64,000 nt of DNA from positions 10,801-74,800 of the forward strand of contig DDSG01000091.1 of NCBI GenBank assembly GCA_002343325.1. The letters are read 5' to 3'. This document shows positions 37,831 to 46,628 of this stretch, one piece after another (the stretch's first letter is position 1; every line of letters begins with the position of its first letter). The notes below the pieces were generated by a model that saw nothing but the letters and a program-made list of their open reading frames with translations, did not search any database and was not told the DNA's origin. The translations under genes and the position numbers were made by a program. Source of the DNA: Phycisphaerales bacterium UBA2396. GTDB taxonomy: Bacteria; Planctomycetota; Phycisphaerae; Phycisphaerales; UBA1924.

Positions 37831-38736
37831 TCACTTCTTCTGCATCGCGTGCCCGCCGAATGCGTTGCGCATCACCGACAGCATCCGCTCGCCGTAGCAC
37901 TCGCTGTCCCGCGAGCGAAGCCGCGTGATCAGGCTGTGCGTAATCACCGGCGCCGCCACGTCAAGATCGATCGCCTCCGCCACCGTCCACCGACCCTCGC
38001 CGCTGTCGTTCACATATGGCTTGATGTCCGCCAGCGTCTGGTCCTGTCGCAACGCCTCTGCCGTCAGGTCAAGAAGCCACGACCGCACCACCGAGCCCAC
38101 CTGCCAGATCGTCGCGATCTGCGCCATGTCGAGCCCGAACTCGGCCTTCTTGTGCATGATCGCAAAGCCCTCCGCGAACGCCTGCATCATGCCGTACTCA
38201 ATCCCGTTGTGCACCATCTTCACGAAGTGCCCCGAGCCCGTCGGGCCCACGTGCCCCCACCCCTCGGCCTTGCCCGGCGCCAACGTCTCGAAGATCGGTC
38301 TCATCCGCTCCACCGCTTCCTTCGGCCCGCCGATCATCATCGAGTACCCGTTCTTGAGCCCCCACACGCCTCCGGACGTCCCGCAATCGACGAAGTGGAT
38401 CCCCTTCGCCGCCAGCTCCCGCCCGCGACGCTGCGAGTCCTTGTAGTTGCTGTTCCCCCCGTCGATGATCGTGTCCCCCGCCGACAACGCCGGCAGCACC
38501 GCCGCGATCGCCTCGTCCACCGGCGACCCCGCCGGGATCATCAGCCACACGTGCCGCGGGCCCTTGAGCATCCCGGCCGCCGCCACGATCGACGGCGCGT
38601 GCACCCCGCCCTTGGACTTCAGCCGGGCCGCCGCTTCCGCCGACGGGTCCACGCCGACCACCTTGTGACCCCCCAGAAGGAGTCGCTCGGCCATGTTCCC
38701 GCCCATCTTGCCCAGACCAACAATCGCCAGTTCCAT
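37831..38736 (-). CDS. gnd: 6-phosphogluconate dehydrogenase, decarboxylating, short (GntZ/YqeC) form
   Basis: Converts 6-phosphogluconate to ribulose 5-phosphate. 301 residues, the short form of the enzyme, versus about 468 for the common GndA type. It has GLGKMGGNMAERLL, DGGNSNYKDSQRRGREL, CGTSGGVWGLKNGYSMMIGG, GSGHFVKMVHNGIEYGMMQ and NDSGEGRWTV. The short class often prefers NAD+, which cannot be settled here. ATG at 38736 gives the standard MELAIVGLGKMG start. First gene of the gnd-zwf-pgl unit. Confidence 0.94.
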   Translation of the reverse strand: MELAIVGLGKMGGNMAERLLLGGHKVVGVDPSAEAAARLKSKGGVHAPSIVAAAGMLKGPRHVWLMIPAGSPVDEAIAAVLPALSAGDTIIDGGNSNYKDSQRRGRELAAKGIHFVDCGTSGGVWGLKNGYSMMIGGPKEAVERMRPIFETLAPGKAEGWGHVGPTGSGHFVKMVHNGIEYGMMQAFAEGFAIMHKKAEFGLDMAQIATIWQVGSVVRSWLLDLTAEALRQDQTLADIKPYVNDSGEGRWTVAEAIDLDVAAPVITHSLITRLRSRDSECYGERMLSVMRNAFGGHAMQKK

Positions 38737-39012
38737 GAGCAGCCTCCACAATCCGAACCCGTCCCCAACACGTCATCGGCATCCCCACCTCCCGGCGTTG
38801 AGATCCCAGGCTATCTTTGAGATGCTGGCACCGAGCACAGTAGTTGCCCCGGCTCAATCAACCTATTGTGGTGGATTGGCAAAGGCTTCGATAACACTCC
38901 AAAGCGGGCGTCCGCGCATCAGTTTGCTTGAGAATGTTGCACCCAAAGTGCCCGAGTGGCAGAATCAAAGGGTGCGGTGACGCGTTCCAGAGGAAGCAGG
39001 AGAATCGGGTTC

Positions 39013-39996
39013 ATGCGACGCGGGGTCGTTGGTGCTGCGGCCGGGACCATCCTCTTTACTGGGGGGGCCTTCGCACAGTCGCGTGACGCCTTCGAGCCCA
39101 TCTCCGAGCTGAAGCGCGTGGTGCCGACACGGCTGATGTCCCTTGATCAGGTTGAGCGTCCGGTGGTGATGCGGCCTTCGGCCCGCCAGGCGATGATCTA
39201 CCAGAACACGGGTCGACCCTACTTCAGGGCGACACAGAACCCGCGCATCGTGCTGGATGATCGCTTCCTCACGCCCGGCCCCGGGGCTGGCGGGCGCGTG
39301 CCGGTGACCGCGCAGAACCCGGGCTGGGTGGTGACCGACGACGGATCGGGGTCGCTGGTCAGCGGCGTGATCGTGGTGGAGTTCTTCGACACGCTCAACC
39401 CCAATGCCGACCCCGTCTGCAACCTCGGCCCGAGCAACTTCCTGGGCGGGTACGCCGTCGCGGTCGAGGGGATGGAGCGGGGGTATGTCTACCAGTTCGA
39501 CGGCATGTTGGATCTCGCCGCCGCGGGAATCCAGATTGTGCTGCCCGATGACGATTTCGGACTCGTCATGCGGTTCTTCGAGGACGACTCGTTCACGAAC
39601 TTCAGCCCGGACATGACGGTGGCCTTCGCCGGCGGGGACAACGACAACAACAACCAGGCTTCGACGGGCGACGGAGCCCTGGTCGGCTTCTCCGACGACG
39701 TGTACTGGCGCGACGTTAACGGGAACATGCAGTTCAACGTGAGCGAGGCGAGATACTTCAACGGCTACCCCCGCGGCGCCAACTTCCTCGACGAGATCGC
39801 CTCCAACATCGACGCGTCATGCCCCGCCGACTTCAACGGGGACGGCTTCCTCGACTTCTTTGACTTTGACGACTTCGTGAGCTGCTTTGAGTCGGAGATC
39901 TGTCCGCCGGGCAAGACCGCGGACTTCAACGGCGACGGTTTCGCCGATTTCTTCGACTTCGACGAGTTCATCGGCGCGTTCGATCGGGGCTGCTAG
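39013..39996 (+). CDS. Second secreted Gly-Cys-type dockerin-like protein
   Basis: 327 residues; the ATG at 39013 gives a normal signal peptide (RRGVVGAAAGTILFTGGAFAQ), with AGGAG 10-12 nt upstream; the frame is open 19 codons earlier. The middle shows a beta-rich unit (GWVVTDDGSGSLVSGVIVVEFFDT, GGYAVAVEGMERGYVYQF, DLAAAGIQIVLPDDDFGLVMRFFED) of unknown fold. The C-terminus has two calcium-loop repeats (CPADFNGDGFLDFFDF, TADFNGDGFADFFDF) and ends in GC. Its tail aligns along ~58 residues with the tail at 3518-3690, whereas the bodies are unrelated. Localisation is likely extracellular or cell surface. Confidence 0.75.
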   Translation: MRRGVVGAAAGTILFTGGAFAQSRDAFEPISELKRVVPTRLMSLDQVERPVVMRPSARQAMIYQNTGRPYFRATQNPRIVLDDRFLTPGPGAGGRVPVTAQNPGWVVTDDGSGSLVSGVIVVEFFDTLNPNADPVCNLGPSNFLGGYAVAVEGMERGYVYQFDGMLDLAAAGIQIVLPDDDFGLVMRFFEDDSFTNFSPDMTVAFAGGDNDNNNQASTGDGALVGFSDDVYWRDVNGNMQFNVSEARYFNGYPRGANFLDEIASNIDASCPADFNGDGFLDFFDFDDFVSCFESEICPPGKTADFNGDGFADFFDFDEFIGAFDRGC

Positions 39997-40056
39997 GCCG
40001 TTCCCCCGGCGTATGCTCTGCTCCGCGTCTGATCCGACGCGACGGAGCCGACCCGC

Positions 40057-41298
40057 TTGACCGCACGCAAGCCCGCGATCGGGTTCATCTTTCTGACGCT
40101 TCTGCTGGATGTGATGGGCATCGGCCTGATCATCCCGGTGGCGCCCAAGCTCGTGGAGCAGTTGATGGGCGTCGCCGAGCAGGACGCCGCCCCGTACGTG
40201 GGTGCCCTGAGCGCGACGTACGCGGCGATGCTCTTTCTGTTCGCGCCGGTGCTCGGTGCGCTGTCGGACCGCTTCGGCCGCCGACCCGTGATCCTCGTCT
40301 CGCTGTTTGGCTCGGGGCTTGACTACTTCGCGGCGGCGATGGCGCCGACGATCTGGATCCTGTTCATCACGCGGGCGATCAACGGGATCTCCGGCGCGAG
40401 CATGACCGCGGCGGCGGCGTACATCGCCGACATCACCCCGCCCGAGAAGCGGGCCGCGGGGTTCGGGATGATCGGCGCGGCGTTCGGGCTGGGCTTCATC
40501 ATCGGGCCCCTGTGCGGCGGGGTGCTGGGCAAGTACGACATCCACTACCCCTTCTACGCCGCGGGAACGCTCACGCTGCTCAATTGGTTCTACGGGTACA
40601 TGGTGCTGCCCGAATCCAACCCGCCCGAGCGGCGTGTGCCCCTTTCCATCGGGCGGATGAACCCCGTCGGCGTCTTCGTGTACCTCTCCCGCTACCCCTT
40701 CGTCATGATCCTTGGCGGGGCGCTCTTCCTCATGAACGTGGCGCAGTTCGCGCTCCACGCCACCTGGGTCCTCTACACCTCGTACCGGTACAAGTGGGGG
40801 ACGCTCGACACAGGGCTCTCGCTCGCGCTCGTCGGGCTGATGGCCGCGCTCGTGCAGGGCGGGCTCGCTCGCAAGCTCATCCCCGCGCTGGGCGAGAAGA
40901 AATCGCTGCTGCTGGGGCTGGTGATCGGCGTGGCGGCGTACGCGGGGTACGGGGCGGCGACGCAGGGATGGATGATCTACGCGATCATCGTCATCGCTTC
41001 GCTGGGCGGGATCGCCCAGCCCGCGGCCCAGTCGCTCATCACCAAGGCCGTCCGTGCCGACGAGCAAGGCCAGACCCAAGGTGCACTGACCGGCCTGCAG
41101 AGCCTCGCCAATATCCTGGGCCCGATCATGGGAGCCTTCGCGTTCCAGACCTTCGCCCACGACACCGCAAGGGTCCACGTCCCCGGCGCATCGTTCTTCG
41201 CCTCGGCGATCGTGGCGTCGGTCGGGCTGGCGGTTGCTGCTTGGGCGATGTCGAGGCGGGACGCGCCGACAGCGCTGGGCGTCAAGGACGCGGCATGA
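40057..41298 (+). CDS. MFS transporter, TetA/multidrug efflux-like
   Basis: 413 residues with about 12 membrane helices. TTG start with GGAG upstream. Typical drug:H+ antiporter pieces are visible: LLDVMGIGLIIPVAPKLVEQL in helix 1, motif A-like GALSDRFGRRPVILVSL, and AAYIADITPPEKRAAGFGMIGAAFGLGFIIGP with the TetA-type motif C region. A further pair in the second half is SLITKAVRADEQGQTQG. The substrate is unknown; drug export is only one option for this group. It is convergent with the topoisomerase VI A gene with a 21-bp gap. Confidence 0.88.
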   Translation: MTARKPAIGFIFLTLLLDVMGIGLIIPVAPKLVEQLMGVAEQDAAPYVGALSATYAAMLFLFAPVLGALSDRFGRRPVILVSLFGSGLDYFAAAMAPTIWILFITRAINGISGASMTAAAAYIADITPPEKRAAGFGMIGAAFGLGFIIGPLCGGVLGKYDIHYPFYAAGTLTLLNWFYGYMVLPESNPPERRVPLSIGRMNPVGVFVYLSRYPFVMILGGALFLMNVAQFALHATWVLYTSYRYKWGTLDTGLSLALVGLMAALVQGGLARKLIPALGEKKSLLLGLVIGVAAYAGYGAATQGWMIYAIIVIASLGGIAQPAAQSLITKAVRADEQGQTQGALTGLQSLANILGPIMGAFAFQTFAHDTARVHVPGASFFASAIVASVGLAVAAWAMSRRDAPTALGVKDAA

Positions 41299-41319
41299 TG
41301 GCGGCCGCCCCGGCCTGAC

Positions 41320-42465
41320 TTACTCGAGCCAGTCCTTCGCCTTCAGCCGCTGAGGGACGTACTCCTCGGTGACGTAGGAGATGTCCTTGGTGATGAGCGA
41401 CTCGACCTCCATCTTGAAGCCGTTCTTCAGCATGAGGTCGATTTCCTTCTGCCAGCCCTTGTGCTCGGCGAACCAGGGGTAGGCGGCGATTTCCTTGGCA
41501 CGTTTAGTGTCGTTGTCGTTGAGGGCGATCTGCACGTCGTCCGTCAGGCCGCACTCCTTGTAGTCCTTGGATCGCACGCCGATGAACTTGGCCTCGGGGA
41601 TCGCGAGGCGGTTGCTCTCAAAGGCCAGGGAGATCGAACCCTGCTTGATGACCGAGAAGATGTAATGCCCCCAGGGGTCGCAGTCGAGGAGGCAGTAGAT
41701 GGGGAGGTTGAGCTCGGTGTTGAGCCTCTGGAGCAGCCGACGGACGCCGCGGGAGGGCTGCCCGCCGCCTTCGGTGAGAATGCAGTTGTGCTTCTGCCAG
41801 AACTTGTCCTCGTTGAATCGGCCCCAGACGGTGTCCTTTTCGACGTGCAGGACGAACTTCGCGTCGCACTTCTTGAACTGGATCACGTCGGGCTCGACGA
41901 TGCTGGGGATCGCGTAGCCCCCCGAGCCCATGCGCCGGCAGTCGATCTCGTCGCCGCTGTCGATGATCGTGATGTTGCCGATCATCGTTCCCTTCTTCTT
42001 CGCGAAGATGTGCAGCTCCTCACGCAGCGCGCCGAGCGAAACCTCGAGGTCTTCGAGGATCCCGTCGGATTCGTCCTGATCGGTGAAAGTCTTCTCCTTC
42101 GTCCCCGCGACAGTGTGGAGCCCCTTGTAGAACATACCGCGGAGGCTCAAGGTCTTCTCGGCGCCGATCAGGTCCTTGATCGATGACGCGTGCAGGCACG
42201 TCTGCATGAACTGCTTCGCCTGATTGAGGTTGAACAGCTCCCGCTCGCTCGTGGCCTGGCCCATCTGCAGCACGCGCTGCTTCTTGTTCCAGATCGTGTT
42301 GCTCTTGGCGCGGATGGGAATCTCGATCTTGGGCTCGCGCATCGCCAGGGCCTTTTCGGCCACGGCGTCGGCGAGATCAACGATGCGGTTGCGCGTGCGG
42401 GCGTCGCGTTCCTTGATGCGGGTTGTCAGCGAGCCGCCCTTGGGGTCTGCGGGTTTCTTGGCCAT
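41320..42465 (-). CDS. top6A: DNA topoisomerase VI subunit A (Spo11-like)
   Basis: Cleaves and reseals both DNA strands. 381 residues. The catalytic Tyr is Y113 in LSLRGMFYKGLHT; the Toprim acidic residues are E209 (VEKD) and D261/D263 (DCDPWGHYIF). Offsets of +10 to +12 from Methanocaldococcus positions Y103, E197, D249 and D251 support this. The winged-helix region before the Tyr is intact. ATG 42465 is preferred; another ATG 27 nt upstream is possible. It follows subunit B after 42 bp, in the B-A order found in archaea. Topo VI is uncommon in bacteria; a working enzyme is likely since both subunits are complete. Confidence 0.92.
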   Translation of the reverse strand: MAKKPADPKGGSLTTRIKERDARTRNRIVDLADAVAEKALAMREPKIEIPIRAKSNTIWNKKQRVLQMGQATSERELFNLNQAKQFMQTCLHASSIKDLIGAEKTLSLRGMFYKGLHTVAGTKEKTFTDQDESDGILEDLEVSLGALREELHIFAKKKGTMIGNITIIDSGDEIDCRRMGSGGYAIPSIVEPDVIQFKKCDAKFVLHVEKDTVWGRFNEDKFWQKHNCILTEGGGQPSRGVRRLLQRLNTELNLPIYCLLDCDPWGHYIFSVIKQGSISLAFESNRLAIPEAKFIGVRSKDYKECGLTDDVQIALNDNDTKRAKEIAAYPWFAEHKGWQKEIDLMLKNGFKMEVESLITKDISYVTEEYVPQRLKAKDWLE

Positions 42466-42507
42466 GTCGGTCGATCCTTCGCGTGCGGGCACGCGTGCTG
42501 TGCTGGT

Positions 42508-44646
42508 TTAAAAAAGCCCCGGTTCCTCGACGGGGACGAGCTTGCCCCCGACGAGCCTCATCTTCGGCTTGGCTCCACCCTTGTCGGGCTCGGCGTGCTT
42601 GGCGGGCTCTGCCTTCCCGCTCCCCTTGGACTTGGCTCTCGGAGCCTGCTTTACGTCGAGCAGCGGGGGCTCGTCGTTCTGCATCGCGGCGACCTTGAGC
42701 CTGGCCGCCTCGGCCTTGGTGGGTGCGAACGGGTCCGCCGCCGTGCCGCCGCCAATCGGGGCCGACGGCGCATCTACGATGATCACGCCGTCCTGGTCGG
42801 CGGGGTCCTCGTCCTTGATGCGCTTCCCATCCTCGTCGAGCTGCAGGTCGGCGATCGCCGTCCGCTTCTTGGCCTGGGCGAGCAGCGCGTCGTACAGCGC
42901 CTTGGCGTCCGTCCCATTGATCGCGTTGATCGCCTTGCTGATCTCCCCGATGTACTTCTGGAAGACGTCGCGCCGCTCGGCCTCGCGCTTCATCCTGGCG
43001 CGCTTCTTCAGGTAGGCCCCGAGCTTCCGCCCGCACTCCATCAGGGCGAGCTTCATCTCCTTGCGGATCTCGTCGTAGTCCGCGATCGCCTCCTTGCTCT
43101 CGCTCGTGAAGGGCACCCACACCGAAGCCATGTGGATCATGATGACGAGGGGGCCGATGGGCAGGCTCTCGCGGGGCTGCTGCAGGTCGTAGTTGCGCCA
43201 GTTCGTCTCCGTCACGCTTTTGAACGACGAGCAGGCCGACTGCTGGAAGAGCAGGGGCACGCGGTTGGCAAAGCGGATCACGCGGGCGGATTCGTCGGCG
43301 GCGAGCTCGCCCCCGAAGGCGATCGCGGCCTCGATCTGGAAGGGACGCCCGCGGTAGACCTCCGCCTCTCGGCTGCTGGCGGCGTAGAACTCGGCCCGCA
43401 CACCCTTGAGCATCCCCGCCAGCAACTGACGCACGCCGATGGGCGCGAGACAGTCCGTCGGTGGGGGGGCGAGCTTGGCCTCCTGAAAGGCCTTGTAGAG
43501 CAGCTCGGCCTGCGGAGGCTCGATATCGGCGACCTTCGTTCGGCTTGTCGCCTTGATCGCCGAGCAGAACTCCGACGCCGTCGACGCCGAGACGCGGCAG
43601 AACTTCTCCTGCAGGAAGTTGTAGAGCGTGCCGCCCTTCTCGGTGGCCTCGTAGTCCTTGAGCATCTGGAGCAGAATGCCCAGCTCGATGCCCTTGGGGT
43701 GAGGCTGAATCTCTTTGGTTTCGGGGGGCAATTCCTGCACGCCGCGGGGGAACACGACCACGCCACCCGTCTCGGTCGTGACGGCGGGGGCGGCCTGAGG
43801 ATCCTCGGTTGAGATGTCGGCGGGAGTCGCGCCCTTGCCGGCTCTGTTCTTCGTGCCCGGGTCGTCCTCCTCGGCGGCGCTCTCGCGGCTCGGGGGAACG
43901 AGCGTGATCCGGGCGTGCGGGTTGGCGATCGCGGTGAGCTCCAGGAACTCGTCCACCGACCCGCGACCCTTCTGGTAGCGCCCCTCAAGCTCGACCGTGA
44001 CGCTCGTGCCGGTGGGGTAGTCTTTGGGCGAGAGGTACTCGCCGCGCGAGGCGAGCTCGCGCGTGCCGGGCGTGAGGTTGCGGAGGCGCTGGAGCGGGAA
44101 GTCCTCGGTTTCTTCGTCCACCGTGACCTCGGCGCGGTTGGTCTTGGTGTTCATCGCCAGCTCGATGTGGTGAGCCGGCTGGTTGGCCTTTGGGCGCGTC
44201 TGGATGAGCATCGGCTTGCCCGTGGTGATCAGGCCGTACATGCCGGCGGCCGAGATGCCGATGCCCTGCTGTCCGCGGGACATCTTGAGCCGGTGGAACT
44301 TGCTGCCGAAGAGGAGACGCCCGAAGACGTTCTCGACCTGCTTGCGGACGATGCCCGGGCCGTTGTCGACGACCGTGATGCGGTAGCGGGACTGCTTGAC
44401 GTCCCGCCCACGATCGGGCTGGAGGTCCTCGATGACGACGGTGATGTCCGGGAGGATGCCGGCTTCTTCGCAGGCGTCCAGCGAGTTGTCGACCGCCTCC
44501 TTGACGGTGGTGAGCAACGCCTTGCGCGGGTTGTCAAACCCCAGCAAATGCCGGTTCTTGGCGAAGAACTCGGAGACCGAGATATCCCGCTGCCGGGCGG
44601 CCATCGTCTCGGCCGTCACTTTGGGTGCCGTGTCCTTCTTGCTCAT
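42508..44646 (-). CDS. top6B: DNA topoisomerase VI subunit B (GHKL ATPase)
   Basis: ATP-dependent clamp that drives DNA passage through the A-subunit cut. 712 residues: GHKL N-box EAVDNSLDACEE (N54), VVDNGPGI (92-99), FGRLLFGSKFHR and RGQQGIGISA (124-133). A central H2TH-like region, then the transducer domain (VFPRGVQELPPETKEI, FANRVPLLFQQSACS), and a Lys/Glu-rich tail. The ATG at 44646 is backed by GGAGAG about 10 nt upstream; the frame is open 150 codons further but that stretch is not conserved sequence. The last ~90 residues (after about QLDEDGKRI) look disordered and may be lineage-specific. Confidence 0.92.
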   Translation of the reverse strand: MSKKDTAPKVTAETMAARQRDISVSEFFAKNRHLLGFDNPRKALLTTVKEAVDNSLDACEEAGILPDITVVIEDLQPDRGRDVKQSRYRITVVDNGPGIVRKQVENVFGRLLFGSKFHRLKMSRGQQGIGISAAGMYGLITTGKPMLIQTRPKANQPAHHIELAMNTKTNRAEVTVDEETEDFPLQRLRNLTPGTRELASRGEYLSPKDYPTGTSVTVELEGRYQKGRGSVDEFLELTAIANPHARITLVPPSRESAAEEDDPGTKNRAGKGATPADISTEDPQAAPAVTTETGGVVVFPRGVQELPPETKEIQPHPKGIELGILLQMLKDYEATEKGGTLYNFLQEKFCRVSASTASEFCSAIKATSRTKVADIEPPQAELLYKAFQEAKLAPPPTDCLAPIGVRQLLAGMLKGVRAEFYAASSREAEVYRGRPFQIEAAIAFGGELAADESARVIRFANRVPLLFQQSACSSFKSVTETNWRNYDLQQPRESLPIGPLVIMIHMASVWVPFTSESKEAIADYDEIRKEMKLALMECGRKLGAYLKKRARMKREAERRDVFQKYIGEISKAINAINGTDAKALYDALLAQAKKRTAIADLQLDEDGKRIKDEDPADQDGVIIVDAPSAPIGGGTAADPFAPTKAEAARLKVAAMQNDEPPLLDVKQAPRAKSKGSGKAEPAKHAEPDKGGAKPKMRLVGGKLVPVEEPGLF

Positions 44647-44769
44647 ACCGGCCTGTCTCTCCGTGAAGGGCTCGCGTCGTCGCGGGCTTCCCTGCCCGAT
44701 GTCGCGAGGCCCGTCTGACCCCGCGCGGGAGGATAGCAAACCGCGCCCCGCCCGTTCTATGCTCCGCCC

Positions 44770-45471
44770 ATGGCCGGCGACGAGGCGTCCAAGCAGTGCC
44801 TTTCCTGCGGGTACGACCTGGGCCGCGACGTCGAGCGATGCCCTGAATGCGGCTCGCCCTTCGGCCCGGCGCAGGCCGCCGCCCACACCGCCCGACAGGC
44901 CCTCGCCGCTGCGGCCGGGCGAGATCAGGGAAGGCTCAGCGCGTGGCTCACCGGGGGCGTCGTCGTCGGGTTTGTCGCGTTGGCGATTCTCGCGCGGGGC
45001 GAGTCGTTCGTCGCCGTCATGGGGCTCATCTGCTTCGTGGTGGGGCTGCTCCCCGTCGCCGCGGCGATCGCCATCGCCGGCATCGTCCCCGCCCGGCACA
45101 ACCGCCGCGCCGCGAGAGGGCTCTTCGTCCGTTTCGCGCTCTACCCCGTCTCCCCGTTCCTCTGGGCGCTCGCCGGGGCTCTGCTGTCCGCCCCGCTCTT
45201 CTGGCTCGGATCCGCCATCGGTGCACGCGGCGAGTGGAGCGTCGGCATCGGGCTGCTTGTCGGTCTGGTCTGGCTGGCGGTCTGCCTCAGCACGTTCATC
45301 TCATGGGCCGAGCGGTTCGTGGAGTCCAGCGCCCTGGTCGCCCTCCCGGATTCGACGCGTCGGCTGCTCAGCGCTCTGGCGATGCTTGTCTTCCTCACGT
45401 CGGGCGTGCTGGGGCTGGGCACCCTGGCCGTCTTCTCCCTCGCCCTCGCCGAGTTCATGCGACTTCCCTAG
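44770..45471 (+). CDS. Membrane protein with N-terminal zinc ribbon
   Basis: 233 residues. An N-terminal zinc ribbon (CLSCGYDLGRDVERCPECGSPF) of a form I know as very common in Phycisphaerae proteins precedes about four to five membrane helices (from residue ~60). No enzymatic motif. It is divergent from topo VI subunit B with 123 bp between starts. Function unknown; similar ribbon-TM proteins at 12419 and 48461 differ in the order of their parts, so they are not simple copies. Confidence 0.72.
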   Translation: MAGDEASKQCLSCGYDLGRDVERCPECGSPFGPAQAAAHTARQALAAAAGRDQGRLSAWLTGGVVVGFVALAILARGESFVAVMGLICFVVGLLPVAAAIAIAGIVPARHNRRAARGLFVRFALYPVSPFLWALAGALLSAPLFWLGSAIGARGEWSVGIGLLVGLVWLAVCLSTFISWAERFVESSALVALPDSTRRLLSALAMLVFLTSGVLGLGTLAVFSLALAEFMRLP

Positions 45472-45526
45472 CCCTCCCGCCTATGCTTTCGCCCCCCAAA
45501 AAGGCATCTTTCCCAAGGAGATTCGC

Positions 45527-45997
45527 ATGGAGACCACCCTCATCATCCTCAAGCCCGACGCCGTTCAGCGCGGGCTCATCGGCCGCATCGTCGCCCGCTT
45601 CGAAGACAAGGGCCTGCAGGTCGTCGGCATGAAGCTCATGCAGATCAGCCAGCAGCTCGCCGCCACGCACTACGAGGCCCACCAGTCCAAGCCCTTCTAC
45701 GCCGGCCTCGTCAAGTTCATGACCTCCAGCCCCGTCGTCGTCATGGCCCTTCGCGGCAACGGCGCCATCACCATTGCCCGCAACATGATGGGCGCCACCT
45801 TCGGCTCCAAGGCCAACCCCGGCACCATCCGCGGCGACTTCGGCGTCTCCAACTCCTTCAACCTCATTCACGGCTCCGACAGCCCCGAGGCCGCCGAACG
45901 CGAACTGAAGCTCTTCTTCAACGCCGGCGAAGTCCTCAACTGGCCCCGTCACGGCGACAACTGGATCTACGACATGGCCGGCGGCAAGCCCGAGTAA
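45527..45997 (+). CDS. ndk: Nucleoside diphosphate kinase
   Basis: Transfers the gamma phosphate of NTPs to NDPs. 156 residues with the family's ILKPDAVQRGLIGRI start, the Kpn-loop region and the phospho-acceptor H115 in NLIHGSDS. AAGGAG lies 7 nt before the ATG at 45527. A strong hairpin follows at 46023. It is slightly longer than typical (~140), due to a C-terminal tail. Confidence 0.97.
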   Translation: METTLIILKPDAVQRGLIGRIVARFEDKGLQVVGMKLMQISQQLAATHYEAHQSKPFYAGLVKFMTSSPVVVMALRGNGAITIARNMMGATFGSKANPGTIRGDFGVSNSFNLIHGSDSPEAAERELKLFFNAGEVLNWPRHGDNWIYDMAGGKPE

Positions 45998-46022
45998 GCC
46001 AACCCCGACCCGAAAAATCACA

Positions 46023-46052
46023 CGCCCGCGGCGACCTCCGTCTCCGCGGGCG
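46023..46052. terminator. Bidirectional terminator between ndk and csrA
   Basis: A 9-bp stem (CGCCCGCGG with CCGCGGGCG) and 12-nt loop. On the plus strand TTGTTGCTT follows; on the minus strand TGATTTTT follows. It lies 25 nt past the ndk stop and 47 nt past the csrA stop, so it fits both convergent genes. Confidence 0.75.
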
Positions 46053-46099
46053 TTGTTGCTTCCGAGTGGGCGAGTTGCCGTGCGACGGCCGGGCGTCGT

Positions 46100-46327
46100 T
46101 CAGGCCTGCTCGGCCGACGCCGCAGGCTTGATCGCACCCACAACCTCGGGACCGGTCGTGGCGATCTGCTCGGCAATCTCGCGGCGGTGAATCTCCACGT
46201 CGCGGGGGAAGTCGAACGCGATGCGGACGCGCTCCCCCTTGATCGAGGCGATCCTCACGACCCCAATGGGGTTCCGCGGGTCACCGATAACGACCTCCTC
46301 GCCTTCGCGCCGAGTGATCACGAGCAT
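46100..46327 (-). CDS. csrA: Carbon storage regulator CsrA
   Basis: Small dimeric RNA-binding protein that blocks or stabilises target mRNAs at GGA sites. 75 residues with MLVITRREGEEVVIGD, GVVRIASIKGERVRIAFDFPRDVEIHRREI; the RNA-contact arginine is R42. The strand-1 Leu4 is Ile here. ATG at 46327 has GGAG 7 nt upstream. Its leader carries a hairpin with AGGAG in the loop (46349-46369), so autoregulation is likely. Planctomycete targets are not known. Confidence 0.93.
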   Translation of the reverse strand: MLVITRREGEEVVIGDPRNPIGVVRIASIKGERVRIAFDFPRDVEIHRREIAEQIATTGPEVVGAIKPAASAEQA

Positions 46328-46628
46328 GCTTGGGCTCCACCAACTTCGCCGTCCCACTCCTTGGGACGGGCCACCAACGGTGGTATACCAGATCCTGCGG
46401 CGGGTCGGAAGTCAATCACCGAAATTCAAGTTCATTCCGGCACGATTCGTGCCCGCCGCCGAGTTCTCGGCCGCCGGCGGACTCGTAAGCCATGCCCCGC
46501 GTGGTGCTTGCGGCGGTCGCCACGCCGGGTTTCGCTCGCCGAGTGACATCGCCCGCGGATCAGGGCGGCTGTGGGCGATTCGGGACAGAATGTGGGTAAA
46601 GACCCTAGTGCGGGTGGAAAAACCGTGA
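46328..46628 (-). other. 301-bp gap upstream of csrA: leader, possible promoter, otherwise no gene seen
   Basis: No open frame with coding character was found on either strand. Near csrA it holds the SD (46335-46338), the GGA-loop hairpin and a 10-bp palindrome TGGTATACCA (46381-46390) whose TATACC could be a -10 element giving a ~48-nt leader. A TTGACT upstream is 22 bp away, too far for a normal -35. The rest, up to the nfu stop at 46629, shows nothing I can name. Confidence 0.5.
46349..46369 (-). promoter_or_regulatory. Hairpin with AGGAG loop in the csrA leader, candidate CsrA self-binding site
   Basis: On the csrA mRNA an 8-bp perfect stem (CCGUCCCA with UGGGACGG) closes a 5-nt AGGAG loop. 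A second GGA overlaps the Shine-Dalgarno at 46336-46338, 19 nt further on. GGA in a hairpin loop plus GGA at the SD is the known two-site layout for CsrA repression. Function is inferred from this pattern only. Confidence 0.65.

Noticed and set aside
34308..37897. 1277-codon plus-strand open frame
   Set aside because: It starts inside chaN and then runs antisense to thiolase, pgl and zwf, all with clear motifs; the translation is Arg/His-rich with no domain.
38949..39025. tRNA-Leu-like 5' end (GCCCGAGTGGCAGAAT followed by GACGCG)
   Set aside because: No acceptor stem partner, no proper anticodon arm, and no CCA end; the match is limited to the D-arm region and overlaps the start of a coding gene.
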